A stretch of DNA of 64,000 nt from Poa pratensis (lineage: Eukaryota > Streptophyta > Magnoliopsida > Poales > Poaceae): assembly GCA_947311845.1 (NCBI GenBank), contig CAMZMU010000062.1, positions 47,523,879 through 47,587,878 of the forward strand. Reading direction: 5' to 3'. Below are positions 1 to 12,213 of the stretch, in pieces; the first letter of the stretch is position 1; every line of letters starts with the position of its first letter. The notes beneath the pieces are model-generated. The model did no database searches. It was not told where the DNA came from and was given only the letters and a program-made list of their open reading frames with translations. A program made the position numbers and the translations under genes.

Positions 1-1791
1 TTTAAGAATGTCATATCATCATTTTTGTATGCATTGCACCATTGCCATGTTTGATTGTTGTTTCTACTTCCGGTGTTGTTTGCTCTCCGGTAGATCACGA
101 GTCCGGAGTTGAGCCTCCTTACTCCGACGAGCAGTTTTGACTACTCCGCTCATCAAGGCAAGCGTAATCCCCCCTCTGAGCATATCTTATCCTATTTTCC
201 GCAAATATTTTCTCCACTATAATATTGCATGCGGTTCCAAATGTCAATTTGATTCGGATTAGAGTATCCTATAGTTGCATTATGATTCCGATGCCCATTA
301 CTTGTTTCCCCTCCTATTATCCATAGGATGGTACTGTTGGCCTAAAATAATTAACTATGCAGTGTTGATGCTTAGCCATGCTTAGTTAAGATGCTTAGCA
401 GTCCGGATGTTTCATGTTGGGAACAGGTGATGAGATGTACAGGTGATGGTGGGAATTGTGGTGACAGGTAATAAGATGCTTAAAGGTGGGGATGAGAGCC
501 ACTTCGGTATGGTGGTGTTTTGTCTCACTCTCCGCCGCCTAGGTGCGAGTTCTTTACCTCTTGAACCAAGAAGAGCGCGCTTCCTTTCGGTGGGGTATAT
601 GGAGCCCTCGTCGACCGACAAACTTGAGCGGGACTAGCCAGGGTCCTCTAGTTTGAGCTTCCATTTGCGCGTGCGTGATGATGGTGGTATGAACTGGGAT
701 GAGGATGGTGGTGTCTAGGAAAATGAGTGGCCACGGGGCAGGGTGTTGATGATCCGCTGTTCCGTCCTCACTGATGATCCTGGGTTAGTCTTTAACAAGG
801 TAAAGGTTGTAAACCGTTCCCACTCAGCCGGCTTTCCCCGGAAGAGAGCTACATGTAGGCAATGGCCGGGCGTACCGAAGGTAAACACAGTGCACCCCTG
901 CAGGGTTAAATCTTTTCGAAAAGCCGTGTCCACGGTTAAGGACAACTTGGGAAAGGACGATAAGATCATAGAATAACTTTAACGGAATGATTAAAAACTG
1001 GGTACTAGAGGTACCATTCCAAGATTGCAAGGTGAGCTTCCTCGAGGGTAATTCGGGGAGGTGCCTTTGTTGAACAGGTACAATGTTGACGATGTGAGAT
1101 ATGGTGAGAAATGTGATTCAGGAGAAAAGAGTTACTTCTTACCCCTCTTTTAAAGTATTCTGATTAGACGATGCCATGGAGTCTTGCTTTATTAAATAAA
1201 ATCAGCTTTATGCAAAAGAGCCATAAAACTTTGAAAGCCTCATCGAGCTAATGCTCTATATATAATCTTGCGAGTTCGTCGAACTCAACGTCGTTTGTTT
1301 TGTTTCAGAGGAGGACTTCACCGACCTCGAAGGTGGGTTCTTTGTGGACGTCGACGAGTAGTCTGGGGTTCCCAGGTGGCAGCTTGGGACATCCCGGATC
1401 AGCTGGCGCTGTGATGTTTATCTGTAGGCCTCTTAGGCCATATTTTGGATCTTGTTGTTTAGAACAACCTAATTCGCTTCCGCATGTTGTAATGTTGGGT
1501 CCGTGACCTCTGGATGTCATTTGCTATCTTTCTCTATTAAAAGTTGCACTATATGATTTGTGTCGTAGAGTCTGTGATGTGCCAGTTGTTCCACAAGTCT
1601 TGATCTCCTATTATATATTGAGGGTTGTGCCTGTGTTAAGGCATCATCGGGGTGTTGTGTTGCCGATGATCAATTCCGAGCAACACCTGCCAAAGGTTTT
1701 GGCCGGGGATTGGTAAACCCGTAACCTCCGGTTGTATCGCTTAACCGGTGACACACAGCATCACTGTAAACAGTCGGGTCGGGGCGCCACA
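1..1791 (+). repeat. 5' LTR of element A, 3' half only
   Basis: This stretch repeats 8182-9985 almost base for base, and the match stops exactly after GGGGCGCCACA. The window begins inside the LTR, so about 1.7 kb is missing on the left. Immediately downstream (1792-1830) a tRNA primer-binding site is expected. I see only a degenerate candidate around TTTTAGCCCACGG and no clean initiator-Met site. Confidence 0.93.
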
Positions 1792-2030
1792 AGTTTTAGC
1801 CCACGGACTTGAACATAAGGTCCCGGATTGTGTCAACTAGAGTGTGTTAAGTTGTGATTTCTTAACTCTCGCTAGTAGCACATGATGCTGACCTTTAACC
1901 CAAGTTCTATCTTGTTGTTTCCTTCTCGCAAAGTATTACCGTCCCTAGTCTGAGTACTTGTGTTGACGCTAATGCTATTGTTTGACCATTCGGAGAAAGA
2001 TACTAACTGTGTCATTGTCAAATCTCCAGA

Positions 2031-3150
2031 ATGGCTCGAGGAGGTCGTGGAGGCCGTGGTGGTCGCGGTAACCACAATGATGATGAGGATGATCTGCCGC
2101 CACCACCCTCGATGGCTGAGGTCTTGATGGCCATTGAGGAGAACCGTGGGCGCAATGAGCGCTTGCTTGGCAGTTGGTGCAGCAGAATGCACGGAGGAAC
2201 GAGTGCAACACTCTCACTGAGTTCCTGCGCTCGCAGCCACCCACCTTTGCTGATGCTAAGGAGCCACTGGAAGCTGATGATTGGCTTCGTGCTTTGGAGC
2301 GCAAGTTCTCCGCGCTCATGTCCCATTGGCGGAGCAAGTCAACTTTGCCACCTACCTCTTGGTTGGTGCTGCTGGCTGTTGGTGGGAGAGCCATGTGGCT
2401 TGTTTCCAGCCAACCATGTCTTCACCTGGGCTGATTTCGCACTGCCTTCCGTGCGGAGTACATTCCTCAGCCGATCATGGACTTGAAGAGGAGGGAGTTC
2501 CTGGATTTGCAACAGGGACGGATGGACCTCCGCACTTATGGTCGTGAGTTCAACCATCTCTCTCGTTACGCCCCAAGGGACGTGACAATGATGCTGACAA
2601 GCAAGAGCTGTTCCGCAAGGGTCACTCCGCAGCTCCGCTATGAGCTATTGCCCTTCAGGTTCCAGACCTATCAGGAGCTGTTCAACCAGGCTTTCACCCT
2701 TGAGCAAGGAAGAAAGGAACTTGAAGCTTCCAAGAGGCCCGCACATGGGGATCACCAGAGTTCCTCGGGTTCTGAGAGCAAGAAGCGCAGGGTGTTTGTT
2801 CCCTACAGCGTGTACCTCGTGCTCCATTCATGCCGAGAGCCTCGGGATACAGGCCACCTCCTCCGCGCCCCACTACTTCGACACTTGGGGTAGGCGGAAG
2901 TGGGTACCGTCCTATGCTACCTGCTCCACCTGGAGTCACTTGCTACACCTGTGGCCAGGCTGGTCACTACTCCAGGGAGTGCCCCCAGAAGGCACCTCTC
3001 GCGATAACTCCTGCACGAGCCCCTGCCACTCCAACTGGCAAGGCTGGACCTATTGTGCGTGGTCGCCTGAACCACGTCTCTGTTGAAGAAGCTGAAGATG
3101 ACCCCGGCGTTCTTATGGGTGAGTTACGAATCAACGGCAATACAGCTACA
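2031..3150 (+). pseudogene. gag of element A (frame-broken)
   Basis: This is the nucleocapsid/capsid polyprotein of the retrotransposon, which packages element RNA in the cytoplasm. The start is the ATG at 2031, which opens a basic Gly/Arg-rich N-terminus. Capsid-like sequence follows over about 2174-2750, ending with the block around FNQAFTLEQGRKE. Near 2950-2990 there is a CCHC zinc knuckle, CYTCGQAGHYSREC. The reading passes through all three frames, with changes near 2170, 2280, 2470 and 2830. Apart from those shifts there are few internal stops. The breaks may be decay or sequence error, given the indel bias between the LTRs. Confidence 0.85.
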
Positions 3151-5050
3151 GTTTGTTTGACTCTGGAGCATCGCATTCATTCATATCCATAGCTTTTGCA
3201 AAAGACCACAACATACCGTTCGAGAAAATGAGCGACCTTTGGAGATCTCCACTCCTGGTTCCAAATGGCAAACCGATGGGTTACTCCTGAGGTCCAGATT
3301 AATATAGGTTCCTTGTCTTTTCCTTATGCCTTGGTAGCTCTGAAGTCCAAAGGCATTGATGTCATATTGGGCATGAACTGGCTAGCCAAATACCAGGCTA
3401 ATCTCGACTGTGCCGCCAAGACCATTACTGTGACCGCTCCTTCCGGAGACATTGTGAAGTATTGGCCTGCAACATCAATACCTCCGTCCGCCGTCGTACC
3501 CAAGTCACCTGAGATCCTCCTTTGCTTTATGGAAGGCGAATCCCCTCCTGAAATCCAGGACATACACGTGGTGTGTGACTTCCCGGATGTGTTTCCGGAA
3601 GAGTTGCCTGGCATGCCTCCTGACCGAAGTGTGGAGTTTGTTATAGAGCTACTTCCCGGTACTGCTCCAATTTCCAAGAAGCCCTACCGTATGCCGGTGG
3701 AAGAGTTGGCTCTGTTGAAAGAGCAAATTGATCAGCTGTTAGCTAAGGAGTTCATCCAGCCTAGCAGTTCACCTTGGGGTTGTCCGGTACTCTTTGTGAA
3801 GAAGAGGGATTCTACCGTGCCTCGTCTAGTCTCTGACTATCGACCGTTGAATGCGGTGACAATCAAGAACAAGTATCCTATTCCCCATCAATGATCTGTT
3901 GGATCAGTTAGCTGGTGCAACGGTATTCTCCAAGATGGATCTGAGGTCAGGCTACCATCAGATAAAAATCAGAAAGGAGGATATTCCAAAGACGGCATTT
4001 GTTACTCGTTATGGCTCATATGAGTATACCGTCATGTCCTTTGGTCTCACAAATGCCCAGCTACTTTCATGAGGCTCATGAACTCCATCTTCATGGATTA
4101 TCTTGATAAGTTTGTCGTCATTTACATTGATGACATCCTCATCTATTCCAAACCAATGAAGAGCATGAGGAACATCTTCGTTTGGTTCTGACAAGACTTC
4201 GAGAACACCGCCTCTATGCCAAGTTCTCCAAGTGTGAGTTTTGGTTGGATAATCTCATCTTCCTTGGTCATGTGATATCCGCTAATGGTGTGGCTGTCAT
4301 TCCTGACAAGATTCAGTCCATTTGGATTGGAAAACTCCAATGTCAGTCAAGGACATTCGAAGCTTTCTCGGATTGGCAGGTTATTACCGCCGATTCATCG
4401 AAGGTTTCTCCAAGATAGCCAAGGCCCTGACTGACCTTCTCAAGAAGGATAAAAAGTTTGTATGGTCGGCCGAAGCTGAAGAGAGTTTCCAAACACTGAA
4501 AGCCAAGCTCACGTCCGCTCCTGTGCTTGTCCTGCCGGACACAGCAAGGATTTCGTCGTCTTCTGTGACGCCTCTCTACAAGGCTTGGGTTGTGTATTGA
4601 TGCAAGATGGCCATGTGGTGGCGTATGCTTCTCGCCAATTGAAGCCGCATGAGCTCAACTACCCAACTCATGATCTAGAACTTGCCGCTGTGGTCTATGC
4701 TTTGAAGCAATGGAGACCATATCTGTTTGGTAACCGTTGCGAGATCTTCTCGGATCACAAGAGTCTGAAGTACCTCTTCACCCAGCCGGATTTAAATCTC
4801 AGGCAAAGGCGTTGGTTGGAGTTAATCACGGACTATAATGTGAGTCTGAACTATCAACCCGGCAAAGCAAACGTCGTGGCTGACGCGCTAAGTCGGAAGT
4901 CCTATTGCAACAATCTGATGATTGAGAAGGCCCAACCTGCTCTTCATGAAGAGTTTGCCCGTTTGAACCTGGAAATTGTTCCCTCCGGCTACCTTGCAAA
5001 TCTGGAGATCAAAGCTACTCTTGTAGACCAGATTAAGGATGCTCAGAAGT
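3151..5050 (+). pseudogene. pol of element A: protease, reverse transcriptase, RNase H (frame-broken)
   Basis: The aspartic protease active site DSGAS lies at 3159-3173, one frame away from the preceding gag reading. The stretch 3265-3894 runs from the protease tail into reverse transcriptase ([11 protein letters not shown], then the [11 protein letters not shown] block). The catalytic YIDD box is at 4123-4134. RT connection sequence such as [12 protein letters not shown] occurs around 4360-4400. RNase H follows to about 4920, with [16 protein letters not shown] and the [10 protein letters not shown] block, ending in the typical ADALSRK. Frame changes occur near 3150, 3890, 4060, 4150, 4320 and 4580, mostly at short homopolymers. 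The product would copy element RNA into DNA in virus-like particles. Confidence 0.88.
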
Positions 5051-6449
5051 AGATGAGGGTATCCTGAATATCAAGAAGAACATTGCTAGTGGCAAGGCCA
5101 AATGTTTCACGGAAGATGAATCCGGAGTTGTTTATTTTGGTGACCGTCTAGTGGTGCCAAAGAACCGGAATTTGAGGGAGCTCATTCTACAAGAAGCTCA
5201 TGAATCTCCTCTCTCTATTCATCCCGGTAGTACCAAAATGTACCAAGACCTTCGGCCACAATTCTGGTGGACTCGTATGAAACGAGAAATCGCCAAGTAT
5301 GTTGCTGAATGCGACACATGTCGACGGGTAAAGGCTGAACATCAAAGACCTGCCGGCACTCTTCGCCCTATTGCTGTCCCGAATGGAAATGGGATGAAAT
5401 TGGTATGGACTTCATCACCGGGTTTCCCCGATCTCAAAAGGGCAACAATGCAATTGGGTAATCATTGATCGACTGTCCAAGGTTGCTCACTTCCTACCAG
5501 TCCGTGATGATATACGGGCAAGTCAACTTGCTGACTTATATTTGGCTCGTATTGTTCCATTACATGGGGTCCCTCTGAGGATCATATCGGACCGTGGAAG
5601 TATCTTTGTCTCCAAGTTTTGGCAAAGTTTCCAAACTGCTATGGGTTCCCGTCTCAACTTCAGTACCGCCTACCATCCTCAAACTGATGGTCAGACCGAA
5701 AGAGTGAACCAAGTGTTGGAAGACATGCTTAGGGCATGTGTGATCTCTTTTGGCCAGAGTTGGGAAAAGTACCTTCCTTTCGCGGAGTTCTCCTACAACA
5801 ACAGCTATCAAGCTAGTCTGGGCATGGCTCCCTTTGAGGCTCTTTATGGAAGAAAATGCCGCACTCTGCTAAATTGGTCCGAGACCGGAGAGAGGGCACT
5901 CTTTGGTCCGGATGTGATCAATGAAGCTGAGGAGAAGGTTCGAATCATAAGAGAGAATCTGAAGATTGCTCAGTCTAGGCAGAAGAGCTACTATGATAAG
6001 CACCATCAGGAAATTCACTATGAAATTGGTGATAAAGCTTATCTCCGCGTCTCTCCCCTTCGTGGCGTTCGCCGCTTCGGAATCAAAGGGAAATTGGCCC
6101 CTCGCTATGTTGGTCCTTTCACCGTTCTGGAAAAGCGAGGAGATCTTTCTTATAAGTTGGAGTTACCGGTCAAATTCCCGAATGTGCATGATGTGTTTCA
6201 TGTTTCCCAACTCCGCCGTTGTTTCAAGGATCCTATCCATGGGTCAATCATGAGGAGCTAGATCTACAAGAAGACCTCACTTATCGTGAGCATCCTATCC
6301 GTGTCTTGGATGAAGCTGAAAGAAAGACCCGCAACAAGACTACCAAGTTCCTCAAAGTGCAGTGGTCTCACCATTCCGAGGAAGAAGCTACTTGGGAACG
6401 AGAGTCTAGTCTTCGTGAGGAGTATCCCGACTTCTTTTCGCAATCTTAG
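5051..6449 (+). pseudogene. pol of element A: integrase with C-terminal chromodomain (frame-broken)
   Basis: The H2C2 zinc-binding region is at about 5190-5330 (HESPLSIHPGSTKMY, then CDTCRR). The catalytic triad is visible: first Asp at 5408-5410 (GMDFI context), second Asp at 5590-5592 (ISDRG), and Glu at 5698-5700 (TDGQTERVN). The GPFTVLEKRG and VHDVFHVSQLRRC blocks mark the integrase C-terminal region. From about 6280 to 6440 a chromodomain-like segment follows, with the KVQWSHH and EEATWERES blocks. Such domains are known to steer chromovirus insertion towards marked chromatin. Frame changes occur near 5400-5540 and 6240. Confidence 0.88.
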
Positions 6450-6470
6450 AATCTCGGGACGAGATTCCTG

Positions 6471-6485
6471 TAAGGAGGGTAGAGT
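6471..6485 (+). other. Polypurine tract of element A
   Basis: GTAAGGAGGGTAGAGT lies directly before the TGTAACAGCCC start of the 3' LTR. It is the expected priming site for plus-strand DNA synthesis. Confidence 0.75.
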
Positions 6486-9400
6486 TGTAACAGCCCAAAC
6501 CTGTGAACCAAAATTTGAGTACCAAATTTTCACTTTTGTGTCCTCATTTGCATCATGGCATGCATGCATCATTGCATCAACCTTATATTGCTAAACAACA
6601 CACTATTTGTTTTGGCAACATTGGAAAAACTAGATTGCCAGACTTGCCCAAACAATTTTACAAAGCAATGACAACATTCAAAGTTGCAAAACAAAATACT
6701 TGGACATCTCATATTTGTCGAGGAAGTTCCAAAAGTTCCAAGTTAAATTTGGGCAAACTATTTTGATTTGGAAATAAATTAAAAAGAGGGCAACTCAAAA
6801 TTGCCGGTGAGCAATTTCTATTTTATTTCCCTACTAAATGATTTTCAAATAGTCTGTAAAAATTAGGGGAACTCCATTTTAATATAAAGACACTCCCCAA
6901 AAATTGGCATAATTTTTGGAGGTGTTTAAGTGGCCCAAATAATTACAAAACTGTGCAACCAGTACTGGAAAAGGACATGTTCGTGATGTTTTTAAAACTT
7001 CCAGGGGGGTATTGGCAAAAACGTCGTCTCTTCTCTCTCCTCCCGCCAAAGCCGCGCACGGCGTGTCGCCGTGGCCGTGCCTCAAGCACGCCTCGCTTCG
7101 GGCCCCCCCTCCTCTCTGCCTCACCCCTGCAGGAGAAGAGCTCCACGTTGCCACACTGCCCCTCCTGCCCATTCTCCCCTCCCTCACCTGCTCCCGTGCC
7201 CCACGTTTCCCTCTCCCCGAGCTTCCCTCCGCCGCGCCATGGCTGGGCACGCCGCCGTCGACTGAGCTCCTCCCCTCCAAATCGAAGAGCACCAACGGCT
7301 CCGCCGCCTCTCATTCTCCGTCCTCGCCGGAGGAATCGAACCGGGAGGCACGGAATCGACGCCGCCGTCCGAATCCCCGCCGACCACCGCCGCCGCTCGC
7401 CGGACGATTTCCCGTCGCCGTGGTCTGTCTCCGACCTCGCCGAGCACACACACGAGCCCAGGGTGAGCTGACGCACCTTCCTCTCCCCTCCGTTCCTCCC
7501 CGGAACCTCTCTGTCGCCGGCGCCCGCAGGTCGCCTCGCGCCGCCGTGCTCACCGTGTTCCCCTCGGATAATCCGGTCGAGGAGCAATCGGATTTTCCGA
7601 GCAGTACCAGTACGTTAGATTCCCCGGTCCTTAGTCGATTTTTCTGCCTTCTCCAACGATCGGATAATCCGAATTCTAAATCATCGGATTTTCCGAGTGG
7701 AGGCAGTACCGAATTCTCCCAGTCCTTAGTCGATTTTCTGGTTCTGTTTTCAGTCGGATATTCCGAGTAAAAGAAAATCGGAATTTCCGATTTAAATACA
7801 GTACCCAAAAATATTCCTGTTGAATTTATTCCTCCTTCTATTTTGGTTCTAAATAATTGTTTTGGGTTGGATTTAATCTATAACTAGGACATACTCAGAA
7901 GAGGAAACAAAATAATTAAAAGAACATACCTAAATGATTAAGCTATAAGGGTAATAACTTTTAATCGGTGCAACCTAAATTTGGTGTGATACCAAAATTG
8001 GGCACAAATTTGGGGGCTAACCTTCTTAAAAATGTTCTCATACATTTTTGCTCACCGTAACCGTAATGCACCTCCGGACACTAGAAGACTCACTAAGATA
8101 AATATGGGGCGTACTCCTCTCTCGTCGAGTATTGCTCCTCGCCCCATTTAAATTGTCGGATAGCGAATAATAAGTCGGTGCTTTAAGAATGTCATATCAT
8201 CATTTTTGTATGCATTGCACCATTGCCATGTGTTGATTGTTGTTTCTACTTTCCGGTGTTGTTTGCTCTCCGGTAGATCACGAGTCCGGAGTTGAGCCTC
8301 CTTACTCCGACGAGCAGTTTGACTACTCCGCTCATCAAGGCAAGCGTAATCCCCCTCTGAGCATATCTTATCCTATTTTCCGCAAATATTTTCTCCACTA
8401 TAATATTGCATGCGGTTCCAAATGTCAATTTGATTCGGATTAGAGTATCCTATAGTTGCATTATGATTCCGATGCCCATTACTTGTTTCCCCTCCTATTA
8501 TCCATAGGATGGTACTGTTGGCCTAAAATAATTAACTATGCAGTGTTGATGCTTAGCCATGCTTAGTTAAGATGCTTAGCAGTCCGGTGGATGTTTCATG
8601 GTTGGGAACAGGTGATGAGATGTACAGGTGATGGTGGAGGAATTGTGGTGACAGGTAATAAGATGCTTAAAGGTGGGGATGAGAGGCCACTTCGGTATGG
8701 TGGTGTTTTGTCTCACTCTCGCCGCCTAGGTGCGAGTTCTTTACCTCTTGAACCAAGAATGAGCGCGCTTCCTTTCGGTGGGGTATATGGAGCCCTCGTC
8801 GACCGACTAACTTGAGCGGGACTAGCCAGGGTCCTCTAGTTTGAGCTTCCATTTGCGCGTGCGTGATGATGGTGGTATGAACTGGGATGAGGATGGTGGT
8901 GTCTAGGAAAATGAGTGGCCACGGGGCAGGGTGTTGATGATCCGCTGTTCCGTCCTCACTGATGATCCTGGGTTAGTCTTTAACAAGGTAAAGGTTGTAA
9001 CCGTTCCCACTCAGCCGGCTTTCCCCGGAAGAGAGCTACATGTAGGCAATGGGCCGGGCGGTACCGAAGGTAAACACAGTGCACCCCTGCAGGGTTAAAT
9101 CTTTTCGAAAAGCCGTGTCCACGGTTAAGGACAACTTGGGAAAGGACGATAAGATCATAGAATAACTTTAACGGAATGATTAAAAACTGGGTACTAGAGG
9201 TACCATTCCAAGATTGCAAGGTGAGCTTCCTCGAGGGTAATTCGGGGAGGTGCCTTTGTTGAACAGTACAATGTTGACGATGGTGAGATATGGTGAGAAA
9301 TGTGATTCAGGAGAAAAGAGTTACTTCTTACCCCTCTTTTAAAGTATTCTGATTAGACGATGCCATGGAGTCTTGCTTTATTAAATAAAATCAGCTTTAT

Positions 9401-9985
9401 GCAAAAGAGCCATAAAACTTTGAAAGCCTCATCAAGCTAATACTCTATATATAATCTTGCGAGTTCGTCGAACTCAACGTCGTTTGTTTTGTTTCAGAGG
9501 AGGACTTCACCGACCTCGAAGGTGGGTTTTTTGTGGACGTCGACGAGTAGTCTGGGGTTCCCAGGTGGCAGCTTGGGACATCCCGGATCAGCTGGCGCTG
9601 TGATGTTTATCTGTAGGCCTCTTAGGCCATATTTTGGATCTTGTTGTTTAGAACAACCTAATTCGCTTCCGCATGTTGTAATGTTGGGTCCGTGACCTCT
9701 GGGTGTCATTTGCTATCTTTCTCTATTATAAGAGTTGCACTATATGATTTGTGTCGTAGAGTCTGTGATGTGCCAGTTGTTCCACAAGTCTTGATCTCTC
9801 TATTATACATTGAGGGTTGTGCCTGTGTTAAGGCATCAATCGGGGTGTTGTGTTGCCGATGATCAATTCCGAGCAACACCTGCCAAAGGTTTTGGCCGGG
9901 GATTGGTAAACCCGTAACCTCCGGTTGTATCGCTTAACCGGTGACGCACAGCATCACTGTATAACAGTCGGGTCGGGGCGCCACA
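6486..9985 (+). repeat. 3' LTR of element A (3500 bp)
   Basis: It starts TGTAACAGCC and ends GCGCCACA, giving TGT...ACA inverted termini. Its last 1.8 kb repeats 1-1791. The middle (about 6990-7590) is GC-rich and opens long reading frames in several frames on both strands. None has a recognisable domain, and I treat them as composition effects. At 7560-7790 there are repeated short motifs of the type TCGGATTTTCCGAG. Confidence 0.93.
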
Positions 9986-10520
9986 TTCACGGAGTGTTAA
10001 TGCTTTGCTCCGGTGCTTTATTAAAAGGAGCACCTTAATTACCAGTAGTTTCCCTTGAGACCCCGCTGCAAACGGGCTGGTAGGACAAAAGATGTTGTGC
10101 AATTTTCTCATTGCGAGCACGTACGACTAAATACGGAACACATGCCTATGATTGATTATTACTTGGAAGCTTTATTATTATTTACCTACAATTTCCCTAC
10201 GTATGGCTATTTCATGAATTATCTTATCCATGCAATGCCCGTTCATCCATCTCTATGCTTACAGTATTTTTAATCCTGCTGTCTACTTCAATTATTACTG
10301 CTACCTTTATTTCGCTGCTGCTATTATTTCACTACTGCTACCGTAATAAAACTGTTGCTACTGATAAACTGTGTCGAGCAAGTCTACTTCTAGGTGTAGC
10401 TGAACTGACAATTCATCTGTCAAGGCTTATAAATATTCTTTGGCTCCCCTTGTGTCGAATCAATAAATTTGGGTTTTACTTCCCTCGAAGACTGTTGCGA
10501 TCCCCTATACTTGTGGGTCA
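9986..10520 (+). repeat. 3' remnant of a TGATACGTCTC-type LTR (host of element A)
   Basis: This matches the last part of the LTRs of element B (about 14900-15444 and 20530-21082), including TAATGCTTTGCTCC, GGGCTGGTAGGACAAAAGAT and the end CTTGTGGGTCA. The rest of that LTR must lie left of the window, on the other side of element A. It is older than A because A interrupts it. Confidence 0.85.
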
Positions 10521-10523
10521 TCA

Positions 10524-10679
10524 GTGCACAAGCCAAAGCAAGATCTAAGACGTGATGTGCGGCGGCCTAGTGCTACTGACGCGAAGAAAACCAAGAGCAT
10601 GAGGGTTTTGTGTGGTGTGCCGGCACAATCAAGTGGTAAGAAGAAGAGAAACTCGAATGCAAAGAAAAAACTTGTGTGA
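10524..10679 (+). pseudogene. Possible C-terminal tail of an unidentified basic protein
   Basis: Right after the truncated LTR, one frame stays open for 51 codons to a TGA. It is rich in Lys, Arg and Ser and ends NSNAKKKLV. An AT-rich, 3'-UTR-like sequence follows. The upstream part would be cut by the LTR insertion. The composition is compatible with the tail of a transposase or nuclear protein, but no domain is visible. Confidence 0.22.
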
Positions 10680-10920
10680 ACGATTGCTATTTGTAATTTG
10701 AGGCGTGAAACTTGTGTGATAATTGTAAACATGAATGATTGCTTTAACTTGTGTCTTTTTAATTCAAATTTGAATTTGAACCAAACTTTGAATTTCTCCA
10801 AATATTTGAAATATTTTTGTCGGCTTTTGGCATAACCGTGACCCCCAAGTCATTTCTCAGTTGTTATGCTCGTTTTGGGAACAATCCTAGCCCTTTTGGT
10901 AGGGTAAAGATCTCCAACAG

Positions 10921-11077
10921 GCAATCGGTTCTCCAAAATGAGCTAAAAAAGAGCCCCAAAGGTAGCCCGAGCATTTTTTCGACCTTCTCCAAATGACCTC
11001 AAACTCTAGGGTTAACATCTAGTGCACTAATATAGTGTCCTTGACCAATATGGACTCATTTCATAAAACTATAAAAG
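10921..11077 (+). repeat. Dispersed repeat, copy 1 (GCAATCGGTTCTCC type)
   Basis: The sequence from GCAATCGGTTCTCC to ATAAAACTATAAAAG recurs at 21927-22106. This copy lacks about 20 bases that the second copy has after GGTAGCCC. The two copies sit on either side of element B, in the same orientation. Confidence 0.85.
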
Positions 11078-11079
11078 AA

Positions 11080-11650
11080 CCACTTCTCTTCATGAGTGAC
11101 TTCATACGACAGAGTTGAGATATCACATTAGACACATGATTTTTTTTCGTTTGAATGTATTTATACCTTGTTTATCAACTGTAATCGTTAGTATATGACA
11201 TAAGAAGACTATGTGCGCAGGTTTTTCATTTTTCTGATATTTTTTGAATTTGTTATTCATATTTGAATTTTGGTCAAACCATAGGTTTGACTAACATTTA
11301 AACAAGTTTAAAACATGATAATGAAAAACTAAGCCTGGATCCTTCTTAGTCACTCCAAAATGAAGCTTTGGGGAGGTTTTTGAAATTTTCATGTTCGAAA
11401 CCCAGAACCACTTCTATTCACCCCTGAGTGACTTCATACGACAGAGTTCAGATATCACATTAGATACATGATTTTTTCGTTTGAATGTATTTATACCTTG
11501 TTCATCAACTATAATCGTTAGTATATGTCATAAGAAGTTTATGTGCGCAGGTTTTTCATTTGTCTGATTTTTTTGAATTTGTTATGCATATTTGAATTTT
11601 GGTCAAACCCTAGGTTTGATCAACATTTAAACAAGTTTCGCAAAGTGAAC
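11080..11650 (+). repeat. Diverged two-unit tandem repeat, period about 332 bp
   Basis: GAGTGACTTCATACGACAG at 11094 recurs at 11426, followed in both by the same roughly 220-base series (TTTGAATGTATTTATACC, GTGCGCAGGTTTTTCATT, GAATTTTGGTCAAACC). The period is 332 bases. This could be a fragment of a satellite, but only two units are present. Confidence 0.75.
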
Positions 11651-12208
11651 TCAAAAACTAAGCCCGGATCCTTGTTCCTCACTCAAAAATGAAGCTACTG
11701 AAGATTTCAAACTTGAAAAAAAAACGTTGACTCCCCTCCAAATCCCTTCAAAACCCACGATCCGTTCATACACGATCCGTGGTCGTGCGAACTGGTCTTG
11801 CTTAACTGTGGCCGTGCGATCTGGACTTCGAGAAGATGAGCTCACACACGATCCGTGGGATAGCCGGTTCTGCTACCTGATTGGCTGGGAAGCGGTGCAC
11901 TCGGACCGTTGGGTCGAGCCGTGGTAGACGCATGCATGCGCTCGCCAGAGTGGGCCCCGCTTCCATGCATGCACGCGCGCAGCGACGGGTCGTCTTTCAC
12001 GGCAGTGCATGCGGACGTCGCAGCTCGACGAAGCCCACGCCGCTTCCAACGCGTACGACACGTAGTATCAGGGCTATTGTTTCGCAGCTCGACGAAGGCT
12101 CAACTTTTGGGGCTGACAGAGGCGGCGGGCTTGCCATCGATGATGCGCAACATGTTTGCAGTGTGCACGCAGAACTGAAACGAGCCGCTGCGCGTGCCGT
12201 CGTCGCAG
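11651..12208. other. GC-rich stretch with no recognised gene
   Basis: After an A-rich section, the sequence becomes GC-rich from about 11750 and contains the repeated phrase CACGATCCGTGG and several GCATGC motifs. Short open frames exist in all frames, none with a recognisable domain. The stretch continues directly at 21083 once element B and its target duplication are removed. Confidence 0.4.
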
Positions 12209-12213
12209 TAAAC

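Larger units (their letters stand above)
1..9985 (+). mobile_element. Ty3/gypsy LTR retrotransposon, Tekay-like chromovirus (element A), 5' end outside window
   Basis: The order is 5' LTR (partial), gag, protease, reverse transcriptase, RNase H, integrase, chromodomain, polypurine tract, 3' LTR. Integrase after RNase H places it in Ty3/gypsy, and the chromodomain after the integrase C-terminus suggests the Tekay branch of chromoviruses. The internal region is about 4.7 kb and the complete LTR 3.5 kb, so the full element should be near 11.7 kb. The base order just after the 3' LTR (TTCAC) would be the target-site duplication, but its partner lies left of the window. It is inserted in an older TGATACGTCTC-type LTR, whose 3' part continues at 9986. 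The LTRs are very similar, so insertion is probably recent. The clade is inferred from domain order and motifs, not from a tree. Confidence 0.9.

Noticed and set aside
6943..7808. Several 140-250 codon frames in element A's 3' LTR
   Set aside because: LTR sequence with GC-rich composition. Frames overlap on both strands and no protein family is recognisable.
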